Source: Lepas anatifera
Lineage: Eukaryota; Arthropoda; Thecostraca; Lepadidae
Reading direction: 5' to 3'
Assembly (NCBI GenBank): GCA_034440635.1
Contig: JAOTON010001070.1
Location: 1-64,000 of the forward strand
Length of the DNA: 64,000 bases
In this document: positions 22,465 to 33,826 of the stretch, piece by piece
Layout: every line of letters starts with the position of its first letter
How positions within the stretch are numbered: the first letter of the stretch is position 1
Notes under the pieces: model-generated
Told to the model about the DNA's origin: nothing
Database searches by the model: none
What the model saw: the letters and a program-made list of their open reading frames with translations, nothing else
Program-made: the position numbers and the translations under genes

Positions 22465-23496
22465 TTAACCCTCGCCCCACCGGGGGCCATCGATGGCCCC
22501 CCTAAGGTTTTTCCGGGATAGCAGAAAAACGACGAGGCGCAGCACCGCGGTTGAGGGCTCTACCTCTCACTGCATCATTTTCCCATCATCCCTGAAATTT
22601 TTTACCCCGGGTCACCCAAGGTCAGGTCACCAGACGAGGTCAACCAAGGTCACCTCACTTCACCTTTAGAGCTCTGTAAGAGCTACATTTCAAAGTAGAT
22701 CGATTTGAAACTTCCTACACTTTATGACCCCTCCAGGGTCTACAAGGTGTATATCCGGGATTTTTTATTTCGTGCCCTGAGGTCAGGTCACGAGGCGACC
22801 TCTCCCATTGGAAAAGCATGGGGAAAAGCTATTTCATGATATAAAAGCCACCAAAATGATTGCAAATACTCAGACTGCTCAGAACAACGTTTTTGGACAC
22901 CCTTTCACGGATCCCAGGGGTCATATTTGCCCTATGACTTTTCCAAGGTCATCCAAGGTCACCAGAGGTCAAAAACAGTATTTTGACAATAACTTTTGAC
23001 CTAATTGAGCTAGAGCGGTGAAACAAACACCATCGTGTTTGTCTTGTCACTGGCTTTCATTTGATATACGGCAAGGTCACTTTTTGACCTTTCGTGACCT
23101 CAGGTCATATTAGGTCACGAGGTGACCTCTGGCGGTCAAACCACTGGCGGGAGGTCCTTACGTTCCACATAGCGGAAAAAGTACTGGCAATTTGCTATCA
23201 AATGTACTTTACCAGGCCTCAATAGCTCTAATGACATAAGAGTTATGCCCAGTTTGCTTAATCATTGCATATTTGAGTGAAAATAGCCGATCTTGACCTA
23301 ATTTGACCTCTGGAGGTCAAACCATTGACCTGAGCACTAAAACATGCGAAGTAATTTCTTACTGAATTCACGCGAGCTTTCTATTGCACTTTGCAGATTT
23401 GCGCTAACGCCCATATTTTCGGAGTTAGAGGGGGGCCATCGATGGCCCCCCCGGTGGGGCGAAGGTGGCGCCGGACTCCGGTGGGGCGCGGGTTAA
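22465..23496. mobile_element. TTAA-flanked non-autonomous element, family T2, copy c
   Basis: Best-preserved T2 copy. It starts TTAACCCTCGCCCCACCGGG and ends GGTGGGGCGCGGGTTAA, with the palindrome GGGGCCATCGATGGCCCC near both ends. I count about 20 AGGTCA/TGACCT motifs in 1032 bp, against about 0.5 expected by chance in random sequence. Several are arranged as TGACCT..AGGTCA or AGGTCAGGTCA. Small open frames (such as 22808-22999) are not conserved as proteins. No transposase. Confidence 0.85.
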
Positions 23497-23719
23497 TGTT
23501 CTTGGCTATTTACCCAATTCTTTTTAATGAGCTCCACAAAAGCATCCCAGAAACCAACGAGGCTTCCGTTCCAGGTATCTTTATTTCATGGTTTTACCAA
23601 TCTTGATGTAGAGATAAACTGACTTCACAACATAAAAAATACTGTACGCTAGAATATTTCTCCCCGCTCGGCATGATCTGTTCAATTTACTGCATGGTCA
23701 TGGTACAGGGGCGCAAGTT

Positions 23720-24051
23720 TCCATATATTTGGGGGGCTCGAGCCCCCCAATGCTCGGAGAAGCCCCCCAATGACCCGACGAGCCCCCCCCAATCCCAAGT
23801 TGCGGGCCCCTGCGGACAGAGCCGGGCCCCTGCCACGATTCCGGGCCCCAGTGGTCTACTTGGGCTAGCTTTGGCTGAGGCCAGGCTCCCTGGCATGCTT
23901 GCGGGTGCCCTGTGGGCCACCCTTAACCTCGGTGTCCGCAACCGGGCCCCTAACGATATTTTTCAGGCCCACTTTGACTGCAGCCGGGTCCCTAATTCCG
24001 GCAGTCTCGGGCCTCCTGTCATCCAACCGGGCCCTCTGTGATCCACCCGGG

Positions 24052-24086
<35 letters not shown>

Positions 24087-26380
24087 GGCCCCCTGTGGAC
24101 TGCAACCGGGCCCCCTGTAATCCACCCGGGCCTCCTGTGACTGCAGCCGGGCCCCCTGTGATCTATCCGGCCCCCTGTGACTGCAACCGGGCCCCTCTTT
24201 GATCCACCCGCACCCTTGTGACTGCAAACGGGCCCCTGTGATCCAGCCGGGCCCCTGTGATCCACCCGGGCCCCTGTGACTGCAACCGGGCCCCTGTCAT
24301 CCACCCGGGCTCCCTGTGACTACAACCGGGCCATCTGTGACCCACCCGGCCCACCTGTGACTGCAACCGGGCCCCCTGTAATACACCCGGGCTCCCTGTG
24401 ATTACAACCGGGCCCCCTATCATTCACCCGGGCCCCTGTGATACACCCAGCCCCCTGGGACTGGGACTGGGCCAACTGTGATCCACCGGGGCCCCTGTGA
24501 CTGCAACCAGGCCCTCTGCGATCCACCCGGCCCCCTGTGACTGCAACCGGGTCCTCTGTGATCCACCCGGGCTCCCTGTGACTCCAACCGGGCCCCCTGT
24601 GACTGCAAGCGTGCCATCTATGATCCACCCGGGCCCCCTGTGACTGAAACCGGGCCCCCTGTAATCCAATCGGACCCCGGTGACTACAACCGGGCCCCAT
24701 GTGATCCACCCGGGCCCCCTGTAATTACAAACGGGCCCCCTATGATCCACCCGGGCCCCTGTGATACACCCGGGCCCCTTGTGACTGCAACCGGGCCATC
24801 TGTGACTGCAACCGGGCCCCCTGTGACTGCAACCGGCCCCCCTGTAATCCACCTGGGGCCCCTGTGATTCCAACCGGGCCCCCTGTGACTGCAACCGGGC
24901 CCCCTGTGATACACCCTGGCCCCCCTTGATCCACCCGGGCCCCCTGTGACTGAAATCGGGCCCCTGTAATCCACCTGGGGCCCTCTGTGACTGCAACCGG
25001 CCCCCTTTGATCCACCCGGGCCCCCTGTGACTGAAATCGGGCCCCTGTAATCCACCTGGGGCCCTCTGTGATCCACCCGGGGCCCCATGTGATCCATCCT
25101 GGGCCCCCTGTGATCCACACGGGCCCTCTTTGACTGCAACCGGGCCCCCTGAGATCCACCCGGGCCCCCTGTGACTGCAAACGGATTCCCTGTGGTTCAC
25201 CCGGGCCACCTGTGACTGAAACCGGGCCCCTGTCATCCACCCGGGCCCCCTGTGACTGCAACTGGGCCATCTGTGATCCACCCGGGGGCCCCTGTGACTG
25301 CAACCGGGCCCCCTATGATTCACTCAGGCCCCTGTGACTGCGACCGGGCCCCCTGTGATCCACCCTGGCCCCCTGTGACTGCAACCGGACCCCCTTGTAA
25401 TTACAACCAGGCCAGTTAAGATTCACCCGGGCCATCTGTGACCCACCCGGGTCCCCTGTAACTGCAACTGGGCCCTCTGTGAGCCATCCGGCCCCCTGTG
25501 ACTGCAACCGGGCCCCCTGTAATCCACCCGGCCCCCTGTGACTTCAACCGGGCCATCTGTGATCCACACGGGCCCTCTTTGACTGCAACCGGGCCCCCTG
25601 AGATCTACCCGGGCCCCCTGTGACTGCAAACGGATTCCCTGTGGTCCAACCGGGCCACCTGTGACTGCAACCAGGCCCCTGGAATTCACCCGGCCCCCTG
25701 TTATCCACCCGGGCCCCTGTGACTGCAACCGGGCCCTCTGTGATCCGCCCGAGCCCCTGTCACCGCAACCGGGCGCCAGTGATCCACCCGGGCCCCCTGT
25801 GACTGCAACCGGGCTCCCTGTGGTCCAGGAGGCACGGGTCCTCCTAATGCCATGGACGGGCCCTTGCCATGAGTGCGGAGCCCCGTGGTCTATCTGGGCT
25901 TGCTGTGGCTGCGGTCGGGCTTCCTGGCATGCTTGCCTGGCATGCTTGCTTGGGTGCGGTCCCCTTTAGGGCCACCCATAATCGCTGTGTCCGCAAACGG
26001 GCCCCTAACGATATTCTCAGGCCCATTTTGACTGCATCCGGGGCCCTATTTCTGGCAGTTTCGGGACCTTTTTGGTTCCTCTGTGACGCAACCGGGCTCC
26101 TTGTATTCTACCTTGGCCCCTTTTAGTCTGTCCGGGGCCTTTGTAGGTGGTCTGGGCTTTTGTAGTGTGCCTGGGTCCTTGAGTGGTCCGCCCGGGCCCC
26201 TGTGGTCTGCCCGCGCCCCTTGTGGGCGGTCTGGGCTCCTTTTAGACTGCCCGGGCCCTCTGTGGTCTGCTCGGGTCCCCTGTGGTCTACCCAGCCCCCT
26301 GTGGTCTGCCCGGCCCCTTGCAATTTACCCGGGCTCCTATGGTTTGTCCGTGTCCCTGTGGTCTGCAAGGAACCACAGCA
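23720..26380. repeat. GC-rich 21-bp minisatellite array with duplicated flanks
   Basis: The core, about 24010-25830, is tandem 21-bp units of two alternating types, CCGGGCCCCCTGTGACTGCAA and CCGGGCCCCCTGTGATCCACC, with many single-base variants. The flanks 23815-24010 and 25835-26090 are diverged copies of one another (shared CTGGCATGCTTGC, GGGCCACCC, GGGCCCCTAACGATATT..CAGGCCCA). A related unit (GTGGTCTGCCCGGGCCCC) continues at 26100-26370. A (CAAT)n tract sits at about 24052-24086. Long frames on both strands only reflect the 21-bp (7-codon) period. Confidence 0.9.
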
Positions 26381-28019
26381 CTAACGGATCCAGGGGGGGT
26401 AGAAGGTAAAATCGGGGGATTTGATGCCCTCCCCAAATCCCCCGATTTAACCGATTTTACGGATTTTCTTCAAACAAAACCATATGTTTTTCACGATTTG
26501 GGGCCCCGTTGCCCCCTCCCCCCAACGTCGGCCTGAATCCGCCCCTGATTTCACTCCTCCCACTTCGCTGCATCCGGGAACCCGTGCTATATTTTCAGGC
26601 TCCCTCTGGGCTACCCAGGCCTCCTCTGGCTCTAGCCGGGCTCCTTGCCTTGCTTACGACCCCCCGTAGTTCATCACCCCCCCCCACCGTGCGCAGCCGG
26701 GCCCCTTCCGATAAGTACTGGTTTAGTAAATTGGCATGTTTGTTATTTTGGCATCTCTCCGCCGGCACTACTTTTCTTCACTGATATATTTTTAGGCATT
26801 TTTTGTCCGAAATGTGCATGAAGTTTTCCATTTTTTGTTTGTTCTAGTGGAATTTTAAATACAGACAAATTTAAGACTTTTTGTCTATCAAAAAGTGTAT
26901 CATATCTTGTCGTCAAATCTGGGTCAAATAATGTGCGTCCGCCGGCGAATGGTAGCCTCTTAAATTCCCGGGCTTGTCAGCGCAGCGCGAAGGGAAGCTA
27001 AGGCATGCTCCTGGCTCTCTTGTCGCATTCGCCGAGGCGAATGATTTGCACAAAGTTTGCCTTGAACAGTAAAATTGGCAGGCTTATGATTCAATCGGCT
27101 TTTGTCTACTCTGGAAAAGTTTCGTTAGGCTCTGATTTGGATTTTACGTTTGGGCTTTTCGTGTCAATCCAAATCGTGCTCCGATGCGCAGTGTTGAATG
27201 GCAAGTGAAGTGATTGTTTGCTATTAGCTCCCTGTCGGGCTAGATCCCTAATGAGTGATGATCCCCTGTCCGGCTCCCCTGATGGCTAAATACCAAGACT
27301 TGGAGAATCTTATGCCCCCTATGGCCGCCAGTGACGTATCTAGAATTTGGGTAAGGGAAGGGCAAAGCCTCAGGGGACAGGGTGACACTTAGCCACCCGA
27401 AGGGCGCACTTTTCACCCAAAGGGCGACCAATCGTCGCATCCTGGGGAGGGGAGGGTTTGGGGGCGGCATTTCGTCCTCAGAGGCTCTTGGGTTTAAGGG
27501 GTGGCTGCCCCATTCGCCCCCCCTGGTGGCCACCCCATTCGCCCCGCCCCTGGTGGCTGCAGCCGGGTCCCTACTCCCAGTAGTTAATACCCTGCGGATG
27601 CAGACGGGCCTGCCATGGATGCGGTCGTGTAACTGCAACCAGCCTCTGCCATGCTTGCCATGCGGGCGCCTGTGGTATCTCGGGTCCCAGTGTGCAAAGT
27701 ATGGCATTTTCGACGAGATCTCGTCGGTGCGAGTGCCCTTGGAGACAGGAGCGAGTGGTGCGAATTTTATCAGCCTGGTGCGAATTTGCAAGACTGGTGC
27801 GAGGAAGTTGACACTGAAAACTAAAAAAAAATATGACTGAATAGTTAGGAAGACACAGGAGGGGGCCTTATAAAAAGTCCTTAACTAACTAATAAGAGAG
27901 GTAGTATTGCATCGTGTGAGTAGGAATGTGTGCGTTTTTTCTCCCTGGTGTATGGCAGATTGGTGCGAATTTTTTTAGGCTGGTGGTGCGATAATTTTGG
28001 ATGGCTGGTGCGACTCGTC
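26381..28019. other. Repeat-rich spacer
   Basis: Contains a GGATCCAGGGGGGG-type MITE end near 26387 and CCTGAATCCGCCCCTG at about 26532-26547. Around 27550-27840 is a segment with repeated GGTGCGAATTTT/GGTGCGAG phrases, whose relatives recur at 27955-28050, 28255-28345 and 28455-28545. No gene identified. Confidence 0.4.
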
Positions 28020-29060
28020 TGGCCTGCTGCCATACTTTGCAGACTGGCCGGGTCCCATTTGGTCTGCACGGACCCCTTGTCTGCTAGTGCCCATTTTGTT
28101 CTGATCGAGCCCCTTGTGGTCTGCCCGGGCCTCCTGTGGTTTCCCGGAACCCTTTTGGTCTGTCCGGGCCTCTGTGTGGCCTCTGCGGACCCCCTTTTGT
28201 CCGTTCAGGGCCCCTTTTGTTTGCGCGGGCCCTCTGTGGTTTGCCCGGACCCCTCCCAGTCTGCAAAGTATGACACTTTTGGCGAGATCTCGTGGTGCGG
28301 ACACCCTTCAGGTGGTTCGAACTTTGGAGCAAACAAAGCCCACCTTTGCTGTATGGTGCGAGGGAGCTCAAATCAAACACCCACAGAGGTCTGAGAAGCG
28401 AGAAACTGGTAAAAACATCGAAATTTCCGAGTCAGTGAAATTTCTCACCAATGCTTGGTGTGAATTTTTAGGCTGCTGGTGGTGCGAAAAATCTACAAGG
28501 CTGGTGCGGACTCGTCGGGTCTGCTGCCATACTTTCCAGACTGGGGCCCCTCTGTGGCTAGCCCGGCCCCTGTGTTCTGCTCCGGGTCCCTGTGGTCTGC
28601 CCGGGTCCTTTCATCTGTCCAGGCCCCGTGTGGTCTGCCCGGGCCCGCTGCCCAGCCAGCAATTCCGACCGGGCCCAGAGCGGGCTGGGCTGGGCTCTGC
28701 CCGAGCCCTAAGACTCATAGCTGAGCCACATAGACTCAGGCTGAGCCCGACATTGGGTCGGGGGATGACAGCTTGCCCGAGCGGTAGAGCCCGATCTTGC
28801 TTGACCATGGGCTCTGCCCAGGCGCAGCAGGAGCCGGACCTGGGCTGAGCCCATGTACGCGGGCTCTGCCCAGTCAAAGCCCAGCATATATCTGGCAGAG
28901 TCCAGCCAAACTGCTGGCTGTATGTGGTCTGCTCGGGCCACTTTTTGGGCTTACCGACGTCCTATGGTTTTCTGGGTTCCTGTGGTCTGCCCGGCCCCTT
29001 TGGTGTGCTCAGGCCCTCTGTGGTCTGTCTGGGCCCCTTGTGGTCTAAGAATATCGTGCA
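28020..29060. repeat. GC-rich minisatellite (GTGGTCTGCCCGGGCC type)
   Basis: Loose tandem units of about 20 bp based on CCTGTGGTCTGCCCGGGCCC, interrupted by a non-repetitive 28260-28540 segment and by a GGGCTCTGCCC/CTGAGCC block at 28680-28880. It is related in sequence to the arrays at 24-26.4 kb, so it probably has a common origin. The plus-strand frame at 28114-28848 is a translation of the repeat, not a gene. Confidence 0.7.
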
Positions 29061-29937
29061 GAAACTGAAGCTGTTGTGTTAGTCGCGTATTTGCAGGAGT
29101 TCCTTATTTGTGAGCAGTTTCGTGCCCCAGGTGGTGTATCCGTGCTCCCTGTTGCCGAAACCGGCCCCCTGCCATGCTTGCGGGCCCCCTGTGGTTTTCC
29201 CGGGCAACGTGCGACCGGTCCCATGCCTCCTGGAACATTCGGGGAAAAATGGATGGGGCGTGAGAAATGTTAGGCCCCCATTCCTTTTGTACTGATCCTA
29301 TATGAGGATTGTAAAGGGAAATAGGCAGTACCACCTATTCATAGTACCCCTTGACCGGTACCCAGTGTTGTAAAATGTCATGAACTGGCAAGGTGAATGG
29401 ATCAGAAAAAGGTGTCTTGATCATGTAACATACATATCAGTATCCCCGCTGATAAAGGAATTTCGCACTTCGATCTCTACCTTCCATTTGTATCAATTTA
29501 TTCGCGATAATGCGATTTCGTTCCAGGTGTGAATGTTAAAATGGTTGGACAGTATAAACATAAGTCGGGTGCACAAAAGCGTATAACAAAGAACATTCAA
29601 TACCGAGGGGCTGCTCTGGCAAAACCACCCAAACTTTGTTCATTTTTCAGGTAACCTATGAATCTAGAATAGTCTTGCTAATTTTGCAAACTGTTATAAA
29701 ATGACCCCGATCATATTTGCATTTAATCTCTAGCAACATACGCGTCCACTTAAAGTAGTTCATATTACTACTATTTTTGGTACTTTGCAAGCTACGTTCA
29801 TTTATCGATCGCAAAAAATTAAAACCCCAATTTAAAACTAACTCGGAAAAGTGCAATGTGTATAGTTTCCAGCAAAACGGTAAAGTAAGGTTGTAATTCC
29901 AATCCTTCTTTTCCTGATCATTGCCTTCCTCGGCCAG
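29061..29937. other. Spacer upstream of an exon-like segment
   Basis: No repeat or gene recognised, apart from a polypyrimidine stretch at 29900-29935 that would serve as the acceptor tract of the following exon candidate. Confidence 0.35.
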
Positions 29938-30053
29938 GCCACCAGCCGGATCCCGTTTGCTAAAAGACCCTCCTGCAACCATCCCTCCTGCGTCGTCCGG
30001 GGCTGATCCCGTTGTACCTCCGGAGGAGAGCATCCGCGTGGACGACGAAGACG
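29938..30053 (+). CDS. Unidentified internal coding exon (candidate)
   Basis: A strong acceptor (pyrimidine tract CTTCTTTTCCTG..TTGCCTTCCTCGGCCAG) precedes 29938, and a consensus donor GACG|GTAAGT follows 30053. Only one plus-strand frame is open between them. It gives a proline/serine-rich segment with an acidic end (PPEESIRVDDEDG), entered with one base completing a codon and left with one base over. I do not recognise the protein. The minus-strand frame over the same bases (29656-30033) lacks splice support. The neighbouring exons are not identified, so it could be a chance exon or part of a long-intron gene. Confidence 0.4.
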
Positions 30054-30553
30054 GTAAGTAGACACCTACTTGTCCAATATCCTTACATGCTTTGGCAGCT
30101 CGTTCAAAAGATTGGGTCTTCTGACTACTTTTTGAGCTAAATAGTGCAAATCAGGAACAGTGACGAATAGTGCGCTAAAAAATTGTTATTTAGCCTTTTG
30201 CAGTCAGTCTTCGACAACAAACGGTCGAAAATACGTTTTTTCGGTCACATTTTCATTAAAAAATACGGGCCCCCCATCATGTACGGGCCCCCTTTCGAGC
30301 CGGGTGCCCCCCAATCGAAAACATAAAGTTGCGCCCCTGTCATGGTACATTTCATAACTGCGTCGACAAAATTGGTCATCTATGAACTGATCTTTGGCGT
30401 TGCCTATGCATGCGTGGAAGCACGTTTATTTTTTAGAATGCAAGCTTATCCCTGATCCAAAAATAGATGACGTCATCTAAGCGGTCTCGCATGCCACGCT
30501 TTATCAGCCTCCTGCTAACTGCAGCTCTGTAATGCACAAATATCGACCACGTA
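30054..30553. other. Unassigned spacer
   Basis: Presumed intronic or intergenic sequence with a short GC-rich repeat fragment (GGGCCCCC motifs, 30267-30316). Nothing else recognised. Confidence 0.35.
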
Positions 30554-30561
30554 ATGAAGTG

Positions 30562-30748
30562 CATTGGCGGATCCAGGAGCAACTATTGGAGGGCCAAATC
30601 AGCGTTTTGGGGGGCTAGATTGATAAAAAAATCGCGTAAACCTAGTACTTTAAAGGAATTGGCTCAAACTTGGTCCTTTTTGGGGAAGATACCATTTTAG
30701 ACTTTAGAGGGGGCTACGGCCCCTTTGGCCCCCTTGCCTCCGTCTGTG
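30562..30748. mobile_element. hAT-like MITE
   Basis: A 187-bp element starting CATTGGCGGATCCAGG, with a diverged inverse end (CCTCCGTCTGTG). Flanking duplications are ATGAAGTG (30554-30561) and ATGGAGTG (30749-30756), 7 of 8 matching. The interior shares GATACCATTTT..CTTTAGAGGG..CGGCCCCTTTGG with fragments near 5629-5670. Confidence 0.6.
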
Positions 30749-30756
30749 ATGGAGTG

Positions 30757-31239
30757 TGTTACTTATTGGGCCTCCTGACCTGTTTATAAATATATATCAG
30801 CCTCCCGTTTCTTGGATGAAGTTGTACAGAATAATTTGAGTGCTGTGCTGTTTCTCAATGATGGGGCATTTAGCATCTGCAGCGTGGGTGCCATTTTCTC
30901 CGTGTTGACTTGAGCACTGCATGCGATTTCAGCAGCCTGAGTACGCGGGGTGACGTCGATGAGTTTTCTACGCAATCTGGCACCGGTAGAAGTTCAACTA
31001 AATCCCTTCGGAGTCGTACCAAAGGTCTGTGCTACCTTCAGTCTCAACTCTGTCGTACAAAAAAATAAAGCCAATGACACAGTGAGCATTGCGACCGGGC
31101 AGGGACAGTACATATACACAGACAAGGGTTGCTGGGGTGGGGGGGGCGCACGTCAGAACCACGCGGCGAAATGCATGGCACCTTTGGCAGCGCGTTCTAT
31201 ACTGATCCCTGCACCGGCCTGGTGGTGGGTTTTCTGTCC
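30757..31239. other. Unassigned spacer
   Basis: Open frames run through this stretch into the (TCTG)n tract but have no recognised domain. No gene called. Confidence 0.35.
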
Positions 31240-31736
31240 ATCGGTCTTTCTGTTTGTCTGCCCGTCTCTCTGTTTGTCTGTCTGTCTGTATGTCTGTCTG
31301 TCTCTTTGCTTGTCTGTCTGCTTGTCTGTCTGTCTCTCTGTTTGTCTGTCTGTCTGTATGTCTGTCTGTCTCCCTGCATATATATATGTCTCTGTGTCTC
31401 TCTATCTGTCTCTATGTTTGTCTGTCTGTCTTTCTATCTGTATATATGTAGGTACATCTGCATTTCTGCCTGTCTGTCTCTCTGTATGTCTGTCTGTCTG
31501 TCTGTCTGCATGTATGTATGCCTGTCTATCTGTCTATACCTCTGTTTGTCTGCCTGTATATCTGCCTATCTGTTTGTCCCTCTGTCTATCTGTCTGTCTG
31601 TCTGTCTGACTGTCTGTCTGTCTGCATGTATGTATGTATGTATGTCTGTCTGTCTGTCGGTCTGTATATCTGTTTGCCCGCCTGTCTGCTATTTTTTCTG
31701 TCTGTTTATCCCTCTGCCTCCCTGTCTCCCTGTCTA

Positions 31737-31773
<37 letters not shown>

Positions 31774-31790
31774 TGTTATCTGTCCGGTCT
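31240..31790. repeat. (TCTG)n tetranucleotide microsatellite, interrupted
   Basis: About 550 bp dominated by TCTG with TATG, TCTA and TCTC interruptions. It produces Cys/Leu/Ser/Val-rich frames on the plus strand (up to 239 codons), which are low-complexity artefacts. Confidence 0.95.
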
Positions 31791-32987
31791 GAGACTAGAA
31801 ACCAGAGCTCTGAAACTTTGCGGGGTTAGTTCACGCTTTGTTTGTTAGAGAATGTTTGATTGCCTCACATTGCATGATCCAGAGCATGCCAATGCCGCAG
31901 AAATATTATCTCTTGAGCTTGAGTTTATTTTGTGCTGGCATCTCAAGCGGATAAAAACTACATTGATCAAACACAGGTCAAAGGAGACAAAATAGATATT
32001 TCCATTTTACATGCATGCGTTCTTTTAACCGTCATCCACGCAACGGCTGGCTTGTCGGTCTGTCCACTTGTGTTGCTTTCATGCATGTGCCGGTGGAAAT
32101 GTGCTGCAGAAAACGCATGACGTGGTTGATATGCAGTGGCGTGGTTGATACGTGGTGACGTGGTTGATATGCAGAGGCACAAACCGGCGTGAGTCGCTCA
32201 GCGGTGGATCGTAGAAAACAGATATTGCAAATGTCAAGCAGTGAGATGAACAGACAGAGGGACAGAGGGTTCGTGGACGGCTGGAGGGAGAAAATGGCAA
32301 CGCTCCTAAAACAGGACTTCCCAAAGGAAATCGGGTGGTTTGGAGGTGAAGGGAGGCTTGTTCTCGCCGGCGGCACTTTGATCCTGGACTGCAGTCAATC
32401 ATCACTGCTAAAGAAATGTATCCAAAGCTGATAAATCGTCCCAGCATCATCCCTGGTGGACTGGGGTTGGAACCAGCCTTCATTGGATAAGAACTCCAAA
32501 GCGCCATTCGCTGCATCGCAGGTGCTCACATCCCCGAGCTTGGCACTGGAGCTCCATAAGGTTTTCTGGCCCCCTTAACTGCTATGGGGTCCCCCAGTTG
32601 GTCTTGGAGTTCCTGAGATCGAATATCACACTAGGCCTCTGAACCATTCTAGAGGAGGCCTCCTGAGTAGGCATCACGCAGTCTCTGAATTGGTATTCGG
32701 GTTTCCAAGGTGGTTTTGGGCTTCTAAAGCTGGCGAAGGCTCTTGGGATGGAGTTGCGCAGGGCTCCTGAGATGGAGTTGCGCAGGGCCCCTGAGATGGA
32801 GTTGCGCAGGGCCCCTGAGACGGTATCGTGCAGACCTCCAGATGTGGTCTTGGGCAGTTTTTTTAATCATGTAAACGCAGCTATTGTAGCCACAGGTTGA
32901 AAAATCATAATATTCCCCAACGGAGACCAATTTTTCCGTGGGATAAGGAGGTTTTCCCAGAATAATGAGCTTGTGTGGAGGGAAAAT
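31791..32987. other. Spacer with short tandem repeats
   Basis: Contains two small tandem repeats: GTGGTTGATATGCAG-type units at about 32121-32175, and a 24-bp unit (GATGGAGTTGCGCAGGGCCC) repeated about three times at 32747-32820. No gene recognised. Confidence 0.5.
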
Positions 32988-33230
32988 AACTAACGCCAGC
33001 GCGCAGTGACTAACGCCAGCGTGCAGTGACTAACACGAGCGTGCAGTGACTAACGCCAGCGTGCAGTGACTAACGCCAGCGTGCAGTGACTAACGCCAGC
33101 GTGCAGTGACTAACGCCAGCGTGCAGTGACTAACGCCAGCGTGCAGTGACTAACGCCAGCGTGCAGTGACTAACGCCAGCGTGCAGTGACTAACGCCAGC
33201 GCGTAGTGACTACCGCCAGGGCGCAGAATG
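32988..33230. repeat. 20-bp minisatellite
   Basis: About twelve nearly identical 20-bp units, TAACGCCAGCGTGCAGTGAC, with the outermost units most diverged, a typical minisatellite pattern. No spacers, so it is not CRISPR. Confidence 0.95.
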
Positions 33231-33818
33231 AGTAGCTCAGTGTGGTAAAGTGATACTATACTATAGTGAAGGTCATATTTGCATTCCAAAAGTGCCAGTC
33301 TATTTGAAAAATCAATCATCAGGTTCCCGATATTTTTCCCCAACTGTGTTCGCAGAGCCGGGATTTGCTATCTGCTGCCAGAGAATAGCCCCAAACATCC
33401 CAAACTGTCCCCGGGCGGAAATATCAAATCGTCTTTCCAAAACTCAGCGGTCGTGTTACTGCTTTCAGAAAGTCCTGCTAAGGTTCACTGGACATGTCTT
33501 TCACATAAGATCGTCGGTAAACACAACACTTTATCTGTTCGTGCTTTTTAAAGAGGAAGTAAACAATAAAGAAATGTGGCACACCCCTAAAGTCTTACTA
33601 CAAGAAGAAATCCATCGGTTGTTATCTCATCTTTCTACTGTGTTGTTCTTACCTACCTTATTCGCAGTTCTACTCCTAACTTTGTCAAATGGCAGATTTC
33701 AAATGCAAAAATCGGAGGCATCCAGGGGCCTCCAGGGGCACTTACAGGCGATGACATGCACGTTTGCTTATGTGATGCCTGAAATCATTATATCTTCAGG
33801 CTACAATCATTTTTAAAC
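33231..33818. other. Unassigned spacer with a long open frame
   Basis: A plus-strand frame of 188 codons (33250-33816) is open, but it has no motif, signal or splice support that I recognise. The sequence composition is unremarkable. Not called a gene. Confidence 0.35.
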
Positions 33819-33826
33819 ATGTACAA

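Noticed and set aside
24424..25323. 299-codon minus-strand collagen-like Gly/Pro frame
   Set aside because: Product of the 21-bp GC-rich array; spacing of Gly does not follow Gly-X-Y and no splice context exists.
31129..31848. 239-codon Cys-rich frame resembling a secreted cysteine-rich protein
   Set aside because: It is the (TCTG)n tetranucleotide repeat read in frame; no signal peptide or unique sequence.
32988..33230. Regular 20-bp repeats that could suggest a CRISPR array
   Set aside because: Units are contiguous with no unique spacers, and the genome is eukaryotic; it is a minisatellite.
33250..33816. 188-codon plus-strand frame
   Set aside because: No motif, signal peptide, codon pattern or splice support; it may be chance in moderately GC sequence.
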